Of a stretch of 64,000 nucleotides of DNA, positions 28,545-38,863 are shown piece after piece (the first letter of the stretch is position 1; each line of letters opens with the position of its first letter). The DNA is from Phymatolithon calcareum (lineage: Eukaryota > Rhodophyta > Florideophyceae > Hapalidiales), in assembly GCA_977006965.1 (NCBI GenBank), contig OZ345355.1, positions 3,286,001 to 3,350,000 of the forward strand, in the 5' to 3' direction. The notes beneath the pieces are model-generated. The model was not told the DNA's origin. It was given only the letters and a program-made list of their open reading frames with translations, and made no database searches. The position numbers and the translations under genes are program-made.

Positions 28545-29325
28545 AAGGAGGAGAAAGGCGAGAGAGTCTATGCATCTAGAAAAAACGCTGAGAAACAGAA
28601 AGAATCAGAAACTGCACTCTACAAGGAACAACATCGAAGCGATGACAAGCAGAGAGCCGTTTGACGGGGCTTTGATTCCCATTCAAAAGAAATCTGCAAC
28701 AGCACTTCGATCAAACTTTCTGATCATGGAAGGAGAACACCTTATTCAATGAGAAAAAGGAAGGTACCGTACGATAAGGCAAGAGAATTGTCAGAAATCG
28801 GTAAGCTCCTCAAGGTGAAACACAACCAATTGGCGCTTCAATACTCATATGCAACGGTACAGTAGATGTCTGCAAAATAGATAGTACAGAGATTCGGAAA
28901 TAATTTCCAAGAAACCTGGAGGTACTGGAACGAAACCTGTCAGGATATCAACTCGAAGGGGAAAGCAGAATTTCGATTTTTGATCACTGAGAGCGTAAAG
29001 ATAAGGTTGGGTTTATCTTGAAAAGGGGTGATCTCTCTCTGATGAAATGCTCTCTACTAAAACTAAGAAGGGGGAACTGCTTAAGTAGGCTTCCGATTGC
29101 CTTCCAGCCGTGGGGTTTGCTGGAAGAATATTACGTGCTTCCTGCTGGCAGAACCTGTAACGGAATTTAGGTCGCCTATTCCTACAGCTTCTGGTGCCAA
29201 TACACCATTGCTTGTCTACAGATTGCTACCAGACATCAGCGTAAAGCCGCCCTAGTGAGGGTAGCACCTGAGGAAGCCTTGCCCGTATATTCGCATGACT
29301 GTGGGGATTGAAAAAATAAATAATT
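28545..29325 (+). mobile_element. LINE-A copy, degraded
   Basis: The plus strand gives MTSREPFDGALIPIQKKSAT, matching METKEPFDEALKHIIANQSA of the copy at 780-840, then the KRKVPYDKA region with stops. It ends at the LINE-A terminus GAGGAAGCCTTGCCCGTATA and an AAAAAATAAATAATTTAAAT tail near 29325. Multiple stops and frameshifts show it is old. Confidence 0.75.
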
Positions 29326-29784
29326 TAAATTTGTGATTGTGAAAGTCTTGAGCGAGCTATTGATATGCAGCAAGAACTTAATCGATAGCTTGCAGAAACG
29401 ACGAAGGTATGCTCTAAAAGCAAGTAGCTAGGATATAACCTATCAGGGAACAATGGATAGCAACAGGAAGACCAAACAAGTTTCCCGAGCTGGTATAAGC
29501 TAATCAGCACTACAGGAACCGTGCCCGTATATTCGCAAGAATCGAAGGCTATTAATAGTAATACAGTAATAAACTGAAGAGTTTGCGAGGAAATAAGAAA
29601 GCGTCCATGAAAATGAACGATGTTGAAATTTAAATAAACGGATGTGTTACTATATCGATCGAATGTTTCAAATCTTCGCACAATATCATGACAGGATCGC
29701 TTCTTTCGATCGAACAGTCGTAAGGAGAGCAACTACTCCCATATCCCAGGCAAACTCACTATCTTCCACCGAATTTCCTTCTTG

Positions 29785-30183
29785 ATGAATCCAGCATTTG
29801 TGATCTCGGATACGAATATTAACATGGCCATGCGCGATAAAGAAATCGAAACGAAGACAGCAGGTGCAGTAGAACAAGACTGCATTAGAGAGGAAAACAT
29901 GAACCCTAGACCAGTGCTGGATAGTAGAAAAATTGTGACGGTCGTACATGCTAAAAAAGAGAATTTTGCCTCAATCACATGCTCGAGTGATGACGGTGTT
30001 CAGTACTACATGAGCAAAGACGCAATTTCCAAGTCGCCTGCAGACTCAGGTAATATAAGCTTAGTTTCAACAAGACACTCTATCGCAAGCAAGGGCGCAG
30101 ATGAAAAAAGAAAAGAAGAAATTGTAGCAAAAGCGGCGAGAGACGGCGTTCAGCTTTGGTTCCCTCCGAGCTCTCCTAACTAA
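29785..30183 (+). CDS. Hypothetical protein, 132 residues
   Basis: A frame from ATG 29785, preceded in frame by TTG. I recognise no domain. It is hydrophilic, with CSSDDGVQYYMSKDAISKS in the middle and a basic-to-neutral C-terminal helix (EEIVAKAARDGVQLWF). It has no signal peptide. A competing minus-strand frame covers its first half. No promoter or poly(A) signal is clear, so this is a weak call. Confidence 0.3.
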   Translation: MNPAFVISDTNINMAMRDKEIETKTAGAVEQDCIREENMNPRPVLDSRKIVTVVHAKKENFASITCSSDDGVQYYMSKDAISKSPADSGNISLVSTRHSIASKGADEKRKEEIVAKAARDGVQLWFPPSSPN

Positions 30184-30299
30184 ACTCTATGGAAATATCT
30201 TACATATTAGGAATATAATGTAATATTTGGATGTAACAGGAGTAAATTTGAGCTCCAATTACCACGCTTTTTAAGCGTTTACCTTTTGCCACCATTTTA

Positions 30300-30780
30300 A
30301 ACTTCTTGACACCGGGTTCTTCGACGGTCACGCCAATGTGGGAAAGAAGATATCGAAGACGACATAAAACGGACTCTCGAAGGTAACTCCACACGTGGTA
30401 CCCGATCGTATGCTGACTGCAAGTCAAGTACGACTTTCGTCTTTTTACCCTGTCTTACGGGCTGTGTAACGGAGGAGAGCTCTTTCTGTGCCATTTCGAA
30501 GTTGGAATCCCATTTATGATCTGATTAATGAATACTCCTAGTTTATTCACGGCTAATTCGAAAAATTCGCAAGCGTGAGAAAAGAGCGATATCGCCCCGT
30601 AGCTTTTGGGAGCTTGGGTCTCATTTTTTAAAATTGCAACAATCAGCAGGTAATTCCAGTCGTCAGGCCAGCAACCGAGCTGGCCGTCTTTGTAATCGTT
30701 TCCACTAGGAGACTGCACGTTGCTCTGGGGTTAGTAGCAGTGCTCCAGGGAAAATTCCATTTGGACCACGTCCTTTCCCC
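30300..30780 (-). pseudogene. Reverse transcriptase N-terminal fragment
   Basis: Reading the minus strand, PDDWNYLLIVAILKNE and then SYGAISLFSHACEFFELAVN match the RT fingers (P..W..a.ivpI.K, YRPIsLls...k..E). After a frame change, VVLDLQSAYDRVPR matches the palm motif with its first catalytic Asp. The copy ends before the GVPQGSPLSP and FADD motifs. It sits head to head with LINE-D at 30870. Family is uncertain; AYDRVPR is closest to LINE-A and LINE-B. Confidence 0.7.
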
Positions 30781-30869
30781 TCGGGGCACGCCTTACAGGT
30801 CACTTTAGCTCTTGATTTAGTGCAGGAGTGACTTGAAAACTCAGGCTGAATTGCGGCAATAAAAATGGT

Positions 30870-32316
30870 CACAGGAACATTGCCGTTCTCGACCTTTCAA
30901 AGGCTTTTGACACCATGCCAAGACACATTCTATTTCGACTACTCAAGAAGAGGCTTCTTGCAAAATTGGTCTCATGGGTTATGTACTTTCTCCAACCTAG
31001 CATGATCTATACTCCTACGGGCGACCAAAATAATCGCTTTGTAATCAACAAAGGGGTCCCACAAGGATCACCGGCGCTTTATAATATCTTCATGGACGTT
31101 CTTGCCGAGAGCTTGTCAAGAATTCCGTTTCATTATTCTAAAAGCCCGGCCACGTTTCTCGCCAATGACGTCATACTTCGCGCTTCTTCCCCAATAGGGC
31201 TTCAATTGCTCCTGGACATCACCTCGGACTCGGCCGCCTCTACCGAGATGGTCTGGATTACAAAGGTCGAGATGAGTTGGGTCATAACTCCCAATGGTGC
31301 AAACGAAAGCTTCAAATTCGTTCTCGCAAGAAAAGAAATCGAGACTGTGTCCGCAACTACATACTTGAGCATCTCCATATCTTCGAACGGCGTAACAGAA
31401 ACCTCTACGCGTTCCAGAATAGATGCTGCACAGAATCGACTGATGGTTCTAGGAAACATCGGACTCCACGGGAAAGGGTTCACACCCTCGACATGCTTAA
31501 GACTATATAAGGCGCTCGCCCGTCTAATGACGGAATATATTCTCCCGTTCGCAGATCTGGCGCGTAATATCCTTCGCGCACAGGACGCCCTAGAGAGTAG
31601 CATGTTTTCTAGAATATTCGGAACTTGGTGCAAGAATATGCAGCCCCGCTTCCGAGGAATATGTCGCCTTGAATTCATTCAACTACGCCAAGCGCATTTG
31701 AGCTCCAAGTTCATAACAGCACAGAAATTTCGAAGAAAACAGGCACTTGAGCTTCCCAAGGGCACAACACGACTGGCAATATTGAACGCGACAAACGATA
31801 TGCTTCACAAAGCTCTTCTCTGTACCTCTACAGAGGAATTTGCACGCACCCTAGACGCTACGACAAGCGTAAACGCAAGAACGCTGAAGAACGCAAAAGA
31901 AGAATGGGAAGCATGTCTCCCTTCTAAAGCCACAGGACGGGAGGGCCGGCGCCCTCCTCAGCCCATCAAGAACGAACTACCACCATTCCTCACCCTCAAA
32001 AAAGCGAAGCACAGGCTTCTTTGCACGCACTGGTTATTTCACCGCTTCCCATATCCCTGGCATGAACAAGCAAGAAACGAAGATTCCGAACTCGATGAAG
32101 CTCTCACGGTTATCTCAAACTTAATGTTCAAGCAACGACTTTCCGATATTCAAAAAGAGATGCTGGAACTCCCAGTTGATACCGTCCAAAGAAAATGTCC
32201 GAAATCAAAATGAAAACGTAAGCGAAGGATTGTAGCGCAACTAAAAGTCTCTCAGGTGCAATGATAATTGACTAAGGGAACTTCAATAAAACAGAAATCC
32301 ATCCATCCATCCGTTC
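30870..32316 (+). mobile_element. LINE-D copy, 5'-truncated
   Basis: Starts at the RT palm (AVLDLSKAFDTMPRHIL) and extends to a 3' tail of TCCATCCATCCATCC near 32300-32315, after AATAAAACAGAAA. A microsatellite-like tail differs from the A-rich tails of LINE-A and LINE-B. No target duplication was found. Confidence 0.75.
30915..32213 (+). pseudogene. LINE-D reverse transcriptase with mutated active site
   Basis: An open frame of 432 residues. Motifs are NKGVPQGSPALYNIFMD, then FLANDVILRASS, where the first Asp of the F-x-D-D box has become Asn (the usual form is FADD), and later TTYLSISISSNGVTET. The GSP-LSP loop is also shortened by three residues. These changes predict loss of polymerase activity although the frame is open. 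The C-terminal half has LLCTSTEEFARTLDATTSVN and KKAKHRLLCTHWLFHRFPYP, the latter equivalent to the HRQLAIQYAFGKFPQ block of LINE-A. The same region is on the minus strand at 54830-55370. Confidence 0.8.
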
Positions 32317-34190
32317 ATGCTGAATTCTATACAAAAATACAAGCCATGCAACTGAGTCTTCGAGGCAAGACGAGCACACTCTAAGCTCCACCCATAACGT
32401 TCGATGGCTTGGACATTTCCGAAGAAGCACTTCCGGGATTATGAGCTCGTATGCGCTCGGCAGTGATAAGAATACGTGGGATTAGTGGCATTCAGTAACT
32501 CAAAGCAGTCACTGACGTCAAGATCGCACAGAGCTCGAAGTTTTAGAGGCCCTCATGGAGAGCCATTCATCTCAAGAGCTACTCCAACGTCAACATTTAC
32601 CGAAGGCGAGCTTGAAAGGACGAAAACCGACACGCTTTATCGTCAGGAACCGGTGGCGACTTCAGCGCGTAGATCGTTCATAGGTTATGGAAAATCTCCT
32701 TACTCTCCTGACTTTGAAACGGTAGGCCTACCCGCGTTGACAAAATTCTTGTGGAAAAAGTCATACGCCGCGGTGTGTGAAGAAGTTTGGATTTTAATAA
32801 AGTTTCCCACTTCCGGATAGCCCTGCGGAGACAAATTAACTCTCTTTGACTCTCTACAGCATCTGCGTGGTTTTTATGAAAGTATTGCAATGGGTTCTAG
32901 ATTTTTTTGCTGACAAAGGCGTGTTAGTTTCGTTTTTGGGACATGATTTGCAAGCTAGAAAGTATCTTTTGTGGCTCAACAACCTGACGCTTCCTAAACT
33001 GAGAAAGAATCGTGGTCTGGACTGGCCAGTAGCTGTTTCCGCATGTAGGAGAGACACCTCGACAAATGACGCTGCTTTTATTTGCCTTAATCCAGTGACG
33101 ACTCTGCGGCTTCTCCCATTGGTGCAGATTGCGTTCCTAGAAGACATGTAAACGCGCCTCCTCCTCCAACTTCTGGCCTACCCATGTTTAGGGCGCTCTT
33201 TACACCGTTAGGATCACGAATCGATCATTTCTCTAGAAAGGTCCCATTCTGAAGACCCGGTTTTTCGTGACTAGGAACACGTCGGCGAGTTCTAAATTGT
33301 ATGGAGCACAATCCAACGTCACGTACGTGTCCACGTGCTCGAACAGCATATATCCTATATGAGCGTGCAACACTGCTCCTGTAGTGTACAATGAGCCCCA
33401 ATGAGGTGGTTATTTTGCTAAATTCCCAAAATTTAACTAAGAATGCATGTAATAGCCGGGACAAAACGGACTCGAATTAATCAGCTTTTTACTTCATAGA
33501 AAAGAATTTGGTGCATATGGCTTCGGAACCGTCCGAACTATCGATTGCCACCCTCATCTTAGAGGAGAGCGCTTTCTCGCTGCAGCCAGAGTACGCAAGA
33601 AAAAGGGCTATTTAGGTGCAAAATATGATAGCCATCGTTTAGAGGAGTGAAAAATACTTCGCTTGCGCCCATGAGCCGATTTGAAGTCAGCCAGCAGCCA
33701 AACACAGCGCGCACGCTGGTCAAAAACGCACACAATTCGAACGCCGGCTGTACTGTTAGGATCTGTAGTATAACCGCTATCCCTTGCACTGGGCCTCGGC
33801 GCTATCAGAATCGTCGTGGATTTGAAATTTGGCGCCACTCTGTATTCCTGTGGCCCCTCCGTCACATAGAATCTTTGTTAAAAATGCAACAAGTAGAAGT
33901 TCTTCTGTGGGAAAGTTTCGTGTGGCCAGTAGAGCATGCAAGCACATGATGAGAAAACTCTTTCAATCCCATAATAACTACAAACTATTAAGCTGCGAAG
34001 GATCATGTTTGCCAGGACTCCAAAATCAACCGTAGAAAAAACTGATACTGAATTTTGAGAAAAATGCGAAGCGGAGTAAAAGCGGCAAATTCACCTTGTC
34101 TTTCATTTCTATAACGAAGATAAGCTGAACGAGAATTAGGAGATTGAACGATCGCGTCTGTATATTGAAATCGTCTTATTTGGGTCACCT
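32317..34190. other. No confident gene
   Basis: About 1.9 kb with frames up to 114 codons on both strands, none with a domain, signal peptide or match in the window. Confidence 0.4.
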
Positions 34191-34191
34191 G

Positions 34192-34497
34192 TCATGGTTG
34201 CGGAGCAGCATCCGGGTACCTGGACAACCGATTTGGTTCCTTTTCTTGACACTTGAGAATGGCTTCGGAGAAAATCTCGTTGAAGAGCTGCTCTGTCGAG
34301 CATTTTGAGCTGTCTTTCTTTCGGGCAAGCAACTGCTCTTTGACGCATTGAACGAGGCCGTCCCGTGGGGCTTTGCTTGCCCATGACTTTGAAATGCCAT
34401 CGATTTGCTGATCGGTGATGTAGCAAGCTGCGATGGCAGGCTGTGCGACTGCTGCCGTGACGACAAGAAAGGAGACTAGTGTGAGCACCTTGAACAT
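34192..34497 (-). CDS. Small secreted four-cysteine protein
   Basis: Encodes 101 residues from ATG 34497. Residues 1-24 form a classic signal peptide (VLTLVSFLVVTAAVAQ, then AIAA before the cleavage point). The mature part of about 77 residues has four cysteines at 25, 51, 66 and 83, so two disulfides are possible, and is otherwise helical and charged, ending in a proline-rich tail. I do not recognise a family. A TATA box lies about 70 bases upstream of the ATG, and there is no intron. It is flanked by long non-coding stretches. It is one of the most credible host genes in the window; secretion is well supported, function unknown. Confidence 0.7.
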   Translation of the reverse strand: MFKVLTLVSFLVVTAAVAQPAIAACYITDQQIDGISKSWASKAPRDGLVQCVKEQLLARKKDSSKCSTEQLFNEIFSEAILKCQEKEPNRLSRYPDAAPQP

Positions 34498-34563
34498 TCT
34501 GGACTTCGGAGACCAGACGCCGGTCTATCCTGGTCACGATTTGGACGTGAGACCACGACGACA

Positions 34564-34570
34564 TTTTATA
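34564..34570 (-). promoter_or_regulatory. TATA box of the small secreted protein gene
   Basis: The minus strand reads CAGTATAAAATGTCG, a strong TATA match 67 bases before the ATG, leaving room for a leader of about 35-40 bases. Confidence 0.6.
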
Positions 34571-35765
34571 CTGTCATAAACTTGAGAATGAAATTAGAAG
34601 TGCAGTTCGGGCATGAGTGCTGCCCTATTGTTTCAATGCAGCTCGGCTCCCATGGTCCATTTACATATCTATGCACAGGAATGAGCAGTCGGAGCAAAGA
34701 GTGCACCTCATTGACAATTCGAGCACTGCACCTTCCACGTCATTGATGTGTGCAATGCTCGCATGAGGAGTAGATCTTTGCGCTACAGGCTTTACAGTTC
34801 GCAGAACTATCATAGGGCGACTGATCTTTGAAAAATACTGCATTTGAAAAGACATGCGCCATACGAAAGTTTATAAATCAAATCACGACTCAAACTCCCT
34901 GATTTACCTCCATAACCGTCTGATGCACAACTATGAATTGCTCTCTATCCTACTGTGCTGCATGAAGATGGTGCATAAAGTAACTCTCTCGTGTAAGCTA
35001 TCTTCTTGTTGTCTTTTCTGAACAAGCGCATTGCGTTGTAATATGCTCTTTCAGTGAGTTAATGTTAACTAAAAGAGCAAAAGCTCTAAGACATTACGCA
35101 GGAATACTGTAGGGCTGTACACTGCTCTGCTCGGCTTTGGTGAGAATAGTATTTCCAGGGGAATATTAGGGGGGGAGAAACGCCGACTTCACAAGTTACT
35201 TAAATTTAATTGTGAGAGATACCCCTTCGTGTGCCAACTGGATTACGAGTTTATTAGATAATCAAAAAATTTCGACTAAGCAGGGTAGTGCCTTTATTTC
35301 CCATTATTTCTCTCCACAAAGCCTGATCCTGCAACGAGAACTAAAGTACCGCTACATTGGCAAACTCCCAATGCATGCCAACAGACCTTATTTTTTACCA
35401 TTAGAAACATGCATATATGATACATTTTCAGATCGCGTGAAAAGCTTCATAGAAATTATATGGACCCATTTTCAGAAAAGCAGTATGACACTCGATTTGC
35501 GTTACTCCCCCCATAACATTCCCCTGGTATTTCAAATGTAGCCGTTAAAACAAATCCTATGTGATTATGTCTACCGAATCGTCAGATGCAGCTCTGTGCA
35601 CTCGATGCTGATTCAGCATTGCTGAATAAATCTCTTCTGACAAATGCACTCTTCTCTCCCGGTCATGATCCAGTTCATGGGTGGACTATGAAGGGAACTG
35701 ACAGTGACATTTTGAAACAGTGCTTGCATTGTGAACGAGCTCATGTGTCAAAGATGACTTTTTCG
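34571..35765. other. No gene seen
   Basis: AT-rich, with no supported frame. A plus-strand frame at 35212-35541 lacks any motif. Confidence 0.4.
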
Positions 35766-35769
35766 CAAG

Positions 35770-35822
35770 TTTATTTTAAAACCCCACAGACTTTTGAAGA
35801 TATGAGCAAGGCTTACATATCC
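35770..35822 (-). mobile_element. Short LINE-A 3' terminal fragment
   Basis: AAACCCCACAGACTTTTGAAG and GGCTT nearby match, in reverse, the LINE-A 3' terminus at 20215-20265. Only about 50 bases remain. Confidence 0.5.
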
Positions 35823-35852
35823 CTTCCCCTCTACTGAACTGCGGATATGTGA

Positions 35853-37178
35853 AGTTTTATTCTAAAAGTTCCCGAAACCTCAGTTTGAGTAACAGATCAG
35901 TTTCTCGATTTCTTCCTTGGCGGTCACACTCAACTCTCCTAGTGTCTAGTTACCCGGCCAGGAAAGGCATTTTCGCATCCGTTTCCCTCAATTGAGGGGC
36001 TTCAGTGGACTAGATACGAGCATCTCCGTAACTCGAATTTCTCTTCCTGTGGGGACCCGCGTGAGGCTTTACATTCATACTCTGTCTCCGCGTCCATTTT
36101 CGTGGATCGCAGAGCTCGTTAGAGCGCTCCGAGCTCAAACAAAGCACCGGTTCCCCTGCCATCTACGAACCTCGTGCCATTTGTTGGTCAATGTTGCACA
36201 ATCTCCTCGCCCAGAACTGTATCAGGAGAGATGTCTGTGGGGATTTTTATTATCCGCCCTTCTTCTTCCTCCTTCCAGCTTTTAACATTTTCCTCTAGTC
36301 GGCGCTTTTTCGACATCACGTCGTCTTTCGCTTGTTTTCAAGATTCTTTTATGTCCTCCTTTTCTGTGAGATACCCAATATCCTTTGACTCGTCTGCCAA
36401 ATCCTTTTCTCTTCCTCCATATTCTTCTGGATCTTCCTGTTACTTCTTCTGTCTAACTCCTAGGCGCAAAGCAAACATTACAGCCCCGTGTAACCTCTGC
36501 ATCCTCCGACTGGCGAGTCGGCACAGCACGCGCATCCGCTCTCTTCCATGTTCGACATATTTTCCGAATACGTACTTGTAGAAAAGACCCTCAGCTGCTT
36601 CGATCCCAGCTTGTAATCGAATGGTCGTTGGGGCCAAATGGATGCTATAATCGCATTTCGGGAGAATCAATGAATTGAAAATCCTGATACTCGTGGCTGG
36701 CTGGAATCCGTTAAAATTTACGCTAATTTGGCGTAGTTTGCAAATGCATCCAACCACATTCCGAATTCTTGAGATTGCCGCGTTGTCGGTGAATCTCTTG
36801 TTCTTCATATTTTCCCCGAGGTAGAAAAATCTCCATGCTTGGTGCAGCTCCTTTCCGGTAAGCAAGAACTTTTTCTTTGGAAGCCCTTTTTACTTGAGGA
36901 CCTCACCCATTCCTGGGTTTCTGTTCTATCTCATAGCGATCTAATCTGCCCACTTTGAGGCTGTGTTCAAGAGTTGTTGCATCCTTTTGGCCGTCTTGGC
37001 TTGGCGGAGAAGGTCATCAGCAAGACACTGCGCTGGCTACTCCGACACGATTCCTGTTAGTTTATCGATGGCTTCGGCGAACGTATCCATGAATATATTG
37101 TATTGACAAGAAATGAGCGGGGACCCTTGCGTGAAACCTCGGTCAATTATGCACCAGATTTTCGTTTCGTCTCCTGCG
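35853..37178 (-). mobile_element. LINE-B copy, 5'-truncated next to a MITE
   Basis: The minus strand runs from RT palm sequence (GDETK, IIDRG, GSPLI) near 37170, through the thumb, to the LINE-B terminus (GAGGTTTCGGGAACTTTTAG) near 35853. A frame of 141 codons at 36440-36865 carries FYLGENMKNKRFTDNAA and FGKYVEHGRERMRVLCRLAS. The ADD region near 37010 is still legible but out of frame. Similarity to other copies ends at about 37178, six bases before the TA of the MITE. Confidence 0.8.
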
Positions 37179-37185
37179 GCCATTA

Positions 37186-37603
37186 CAGTCAGACCTCGAT
37201 AAATGGAACCTCTTCTTTAGAAACACCTCGGTTATCAGCATAATCGGGTGCTCCACGAAGATCGTATCAACCTAAATTTAACGAAAATTAAAGGATTCTA
37301 GAATATTTGATAGGGGGATTTTTTCTTGTTCGAGGTCACGGGGCATACCTTAAATTTTGTTATAATTTTGTTTAGCGTACACGGAGCACATCCTCACTCG
37401 TAGAATACTGTAAGTACTTTTCATGTTTCTCCTGCCATTGGCATACAGTACAGTACAGTAATAGTTGACAAAGTGGTGTAAAGCTACTGTTTGGCACACG
37501 TGTGATCCAAAACTTATGATTCAAAATTCGACTTAAGAATAACCTCGATTTTTAGAATATTGGACCATTCCACATTGCCCATCCATTTATCGAAGCCTGA
37601 CTG
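37186..37603. mobile_element. Pogo-like MITE, 418 bp, TA target duplication
   Basis: The left end CAGTCAGACCTCGATAAATG at 37186 is mirrored at the right by the complement of CAGTCAGGCTTCGATAAATG, ending at 37603. Both ends are flanked by TA (37184-37185 and 37604-37605). CAGT termini with TA duplications point to the pogo/Tigger branch of Tc1/mariner. It has no coding capacity. A run of CAGTACAGTACAGTA lies inside near 37445. It shares interior sequence with the degraded element at 23213-23750. Confidence 0.85.
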
Positions 37604-37605
37604 TA

Positions 37606-38760
37606 CTGAACTCTAGAGCAGATATGATATTTTGGCCCTGTATCTTTGGAGACGGCAGCAGGGATGCAATTATCATATCCCTCAGGAGGATGCGGGAAAC
37701 TTCGAATTTTGTGCGTTTTGACACTATCTTTGCATTTTAACACAGTTAAATATTTGCCACTAAATATGCATTAAATTTAAGGCACGACAATTTAAAAACC
37801 GAAAGAAATTTTGGCCATTACCATATACTGTAGATGCATGCCTTTGAAAGAACAGAGGTTGCAGGGGCTGATTTCACATGCAGCGTTGATTTGCGAACTT
37901 TTGGTCCTGATGTTTTCACTCACTTTTGAACAAAAACTTGAACCATCACGAAAATTTTTGTTCAATAGCAATTCCACTTCCGAAAACTAGAAATCATTAC
38001 GAGAAAAATGTTCCATAAATGCCCGAAGCAGCCAACCAGACCTAAGCCCCATCCATATTACAAGTCATAATATTTAGGACTGTAATTGCGGACTTTTTCA
38101 GAACGGTAGTGCGTACGCAAAAATCCGTTTCTCAAGGAGGTCCCGCCCTCTACAAGAAATTAGGTTTGTTTGTTTTTGAATACCTCTTAGAGAGCTTGCC
38201 ATCAAAATAGACAGATTGTACTTCATGATTGAGAACATCTAAGTCCCAATAAGTTGAATGTTCCTTCGAGCGACTGCAATGAAGGCATGTCTGATGTGGG
38301 TGCAGAATTTCAACTAAAACTGAATTAAGTCACTAACCAGCATCTATTCTTGACAAAGTTTCAAAATATTGTTTTAGACTGAACACCGAGAGGCTGAAGG
38401 ACTTCTTACTCCACATTGCTAGAAGGCATTGGTATTTGTATGTGGCCAAAGCTATTCCTCTGTTTTCGCTAAATAGAAAAGAAATCCATTGCGGAAAAAT
38501 AGCGAGCTTGAATTATGCTTCATTGAGCAGGACAAGCGTTTGAATGAATGGGGCCTCATTCATAAAGGGGAAATTTCCGATTTTATAATCGACAGTATTC
38601 GTTTATCTGTCGATGCAGTGATATGGACTCATTTGTTATGCCGCACTCTGCTGGTGAATCCTCTTATGGACGGGCCTGAATTCAGAGAGAAGTGTAAACG
38701 GCCGACTTTCCTCTACTGTTATCTTGGCAGGCCCATAATTCATGATGATTCATTTGTCAT
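37606..38760. other. Upstream flank of the proline-rich secreted protein gene
   Basis: Non-coding sequence. An in-frame extension upstream of ATG 38864 is open to 38489, but it begins with TTG and lacks signal-peptide character. A pyrimidine-rich stretch at 38760-38815 just upstream of the gene could be its promoter or initiator region. No TATA box is clear. Confidence 0.4.
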
Positions 38761-38863
38761 TTTCATTTCTCTATCTTCCACACTTTTCTTTAACACCTCT
38801 TTGTCTAGCTTCCACATCAAGAAGCTCGACCAAGATCATCACCCTCATTTCATGTACATCACA

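Noticed and set aside
28220-28664. Overlapping open frames in all three plus-strand phases
   Set aside because: They follow from the GC-rich 130-base tandem repeat, not from coding selection.
38489-38863. In-frame N-terminal extension of 125 residues to the proline-rich protein
   Set aside because: It begins with TTG, lacks a signal peptide and would bury the perfect one that starts at 38864.
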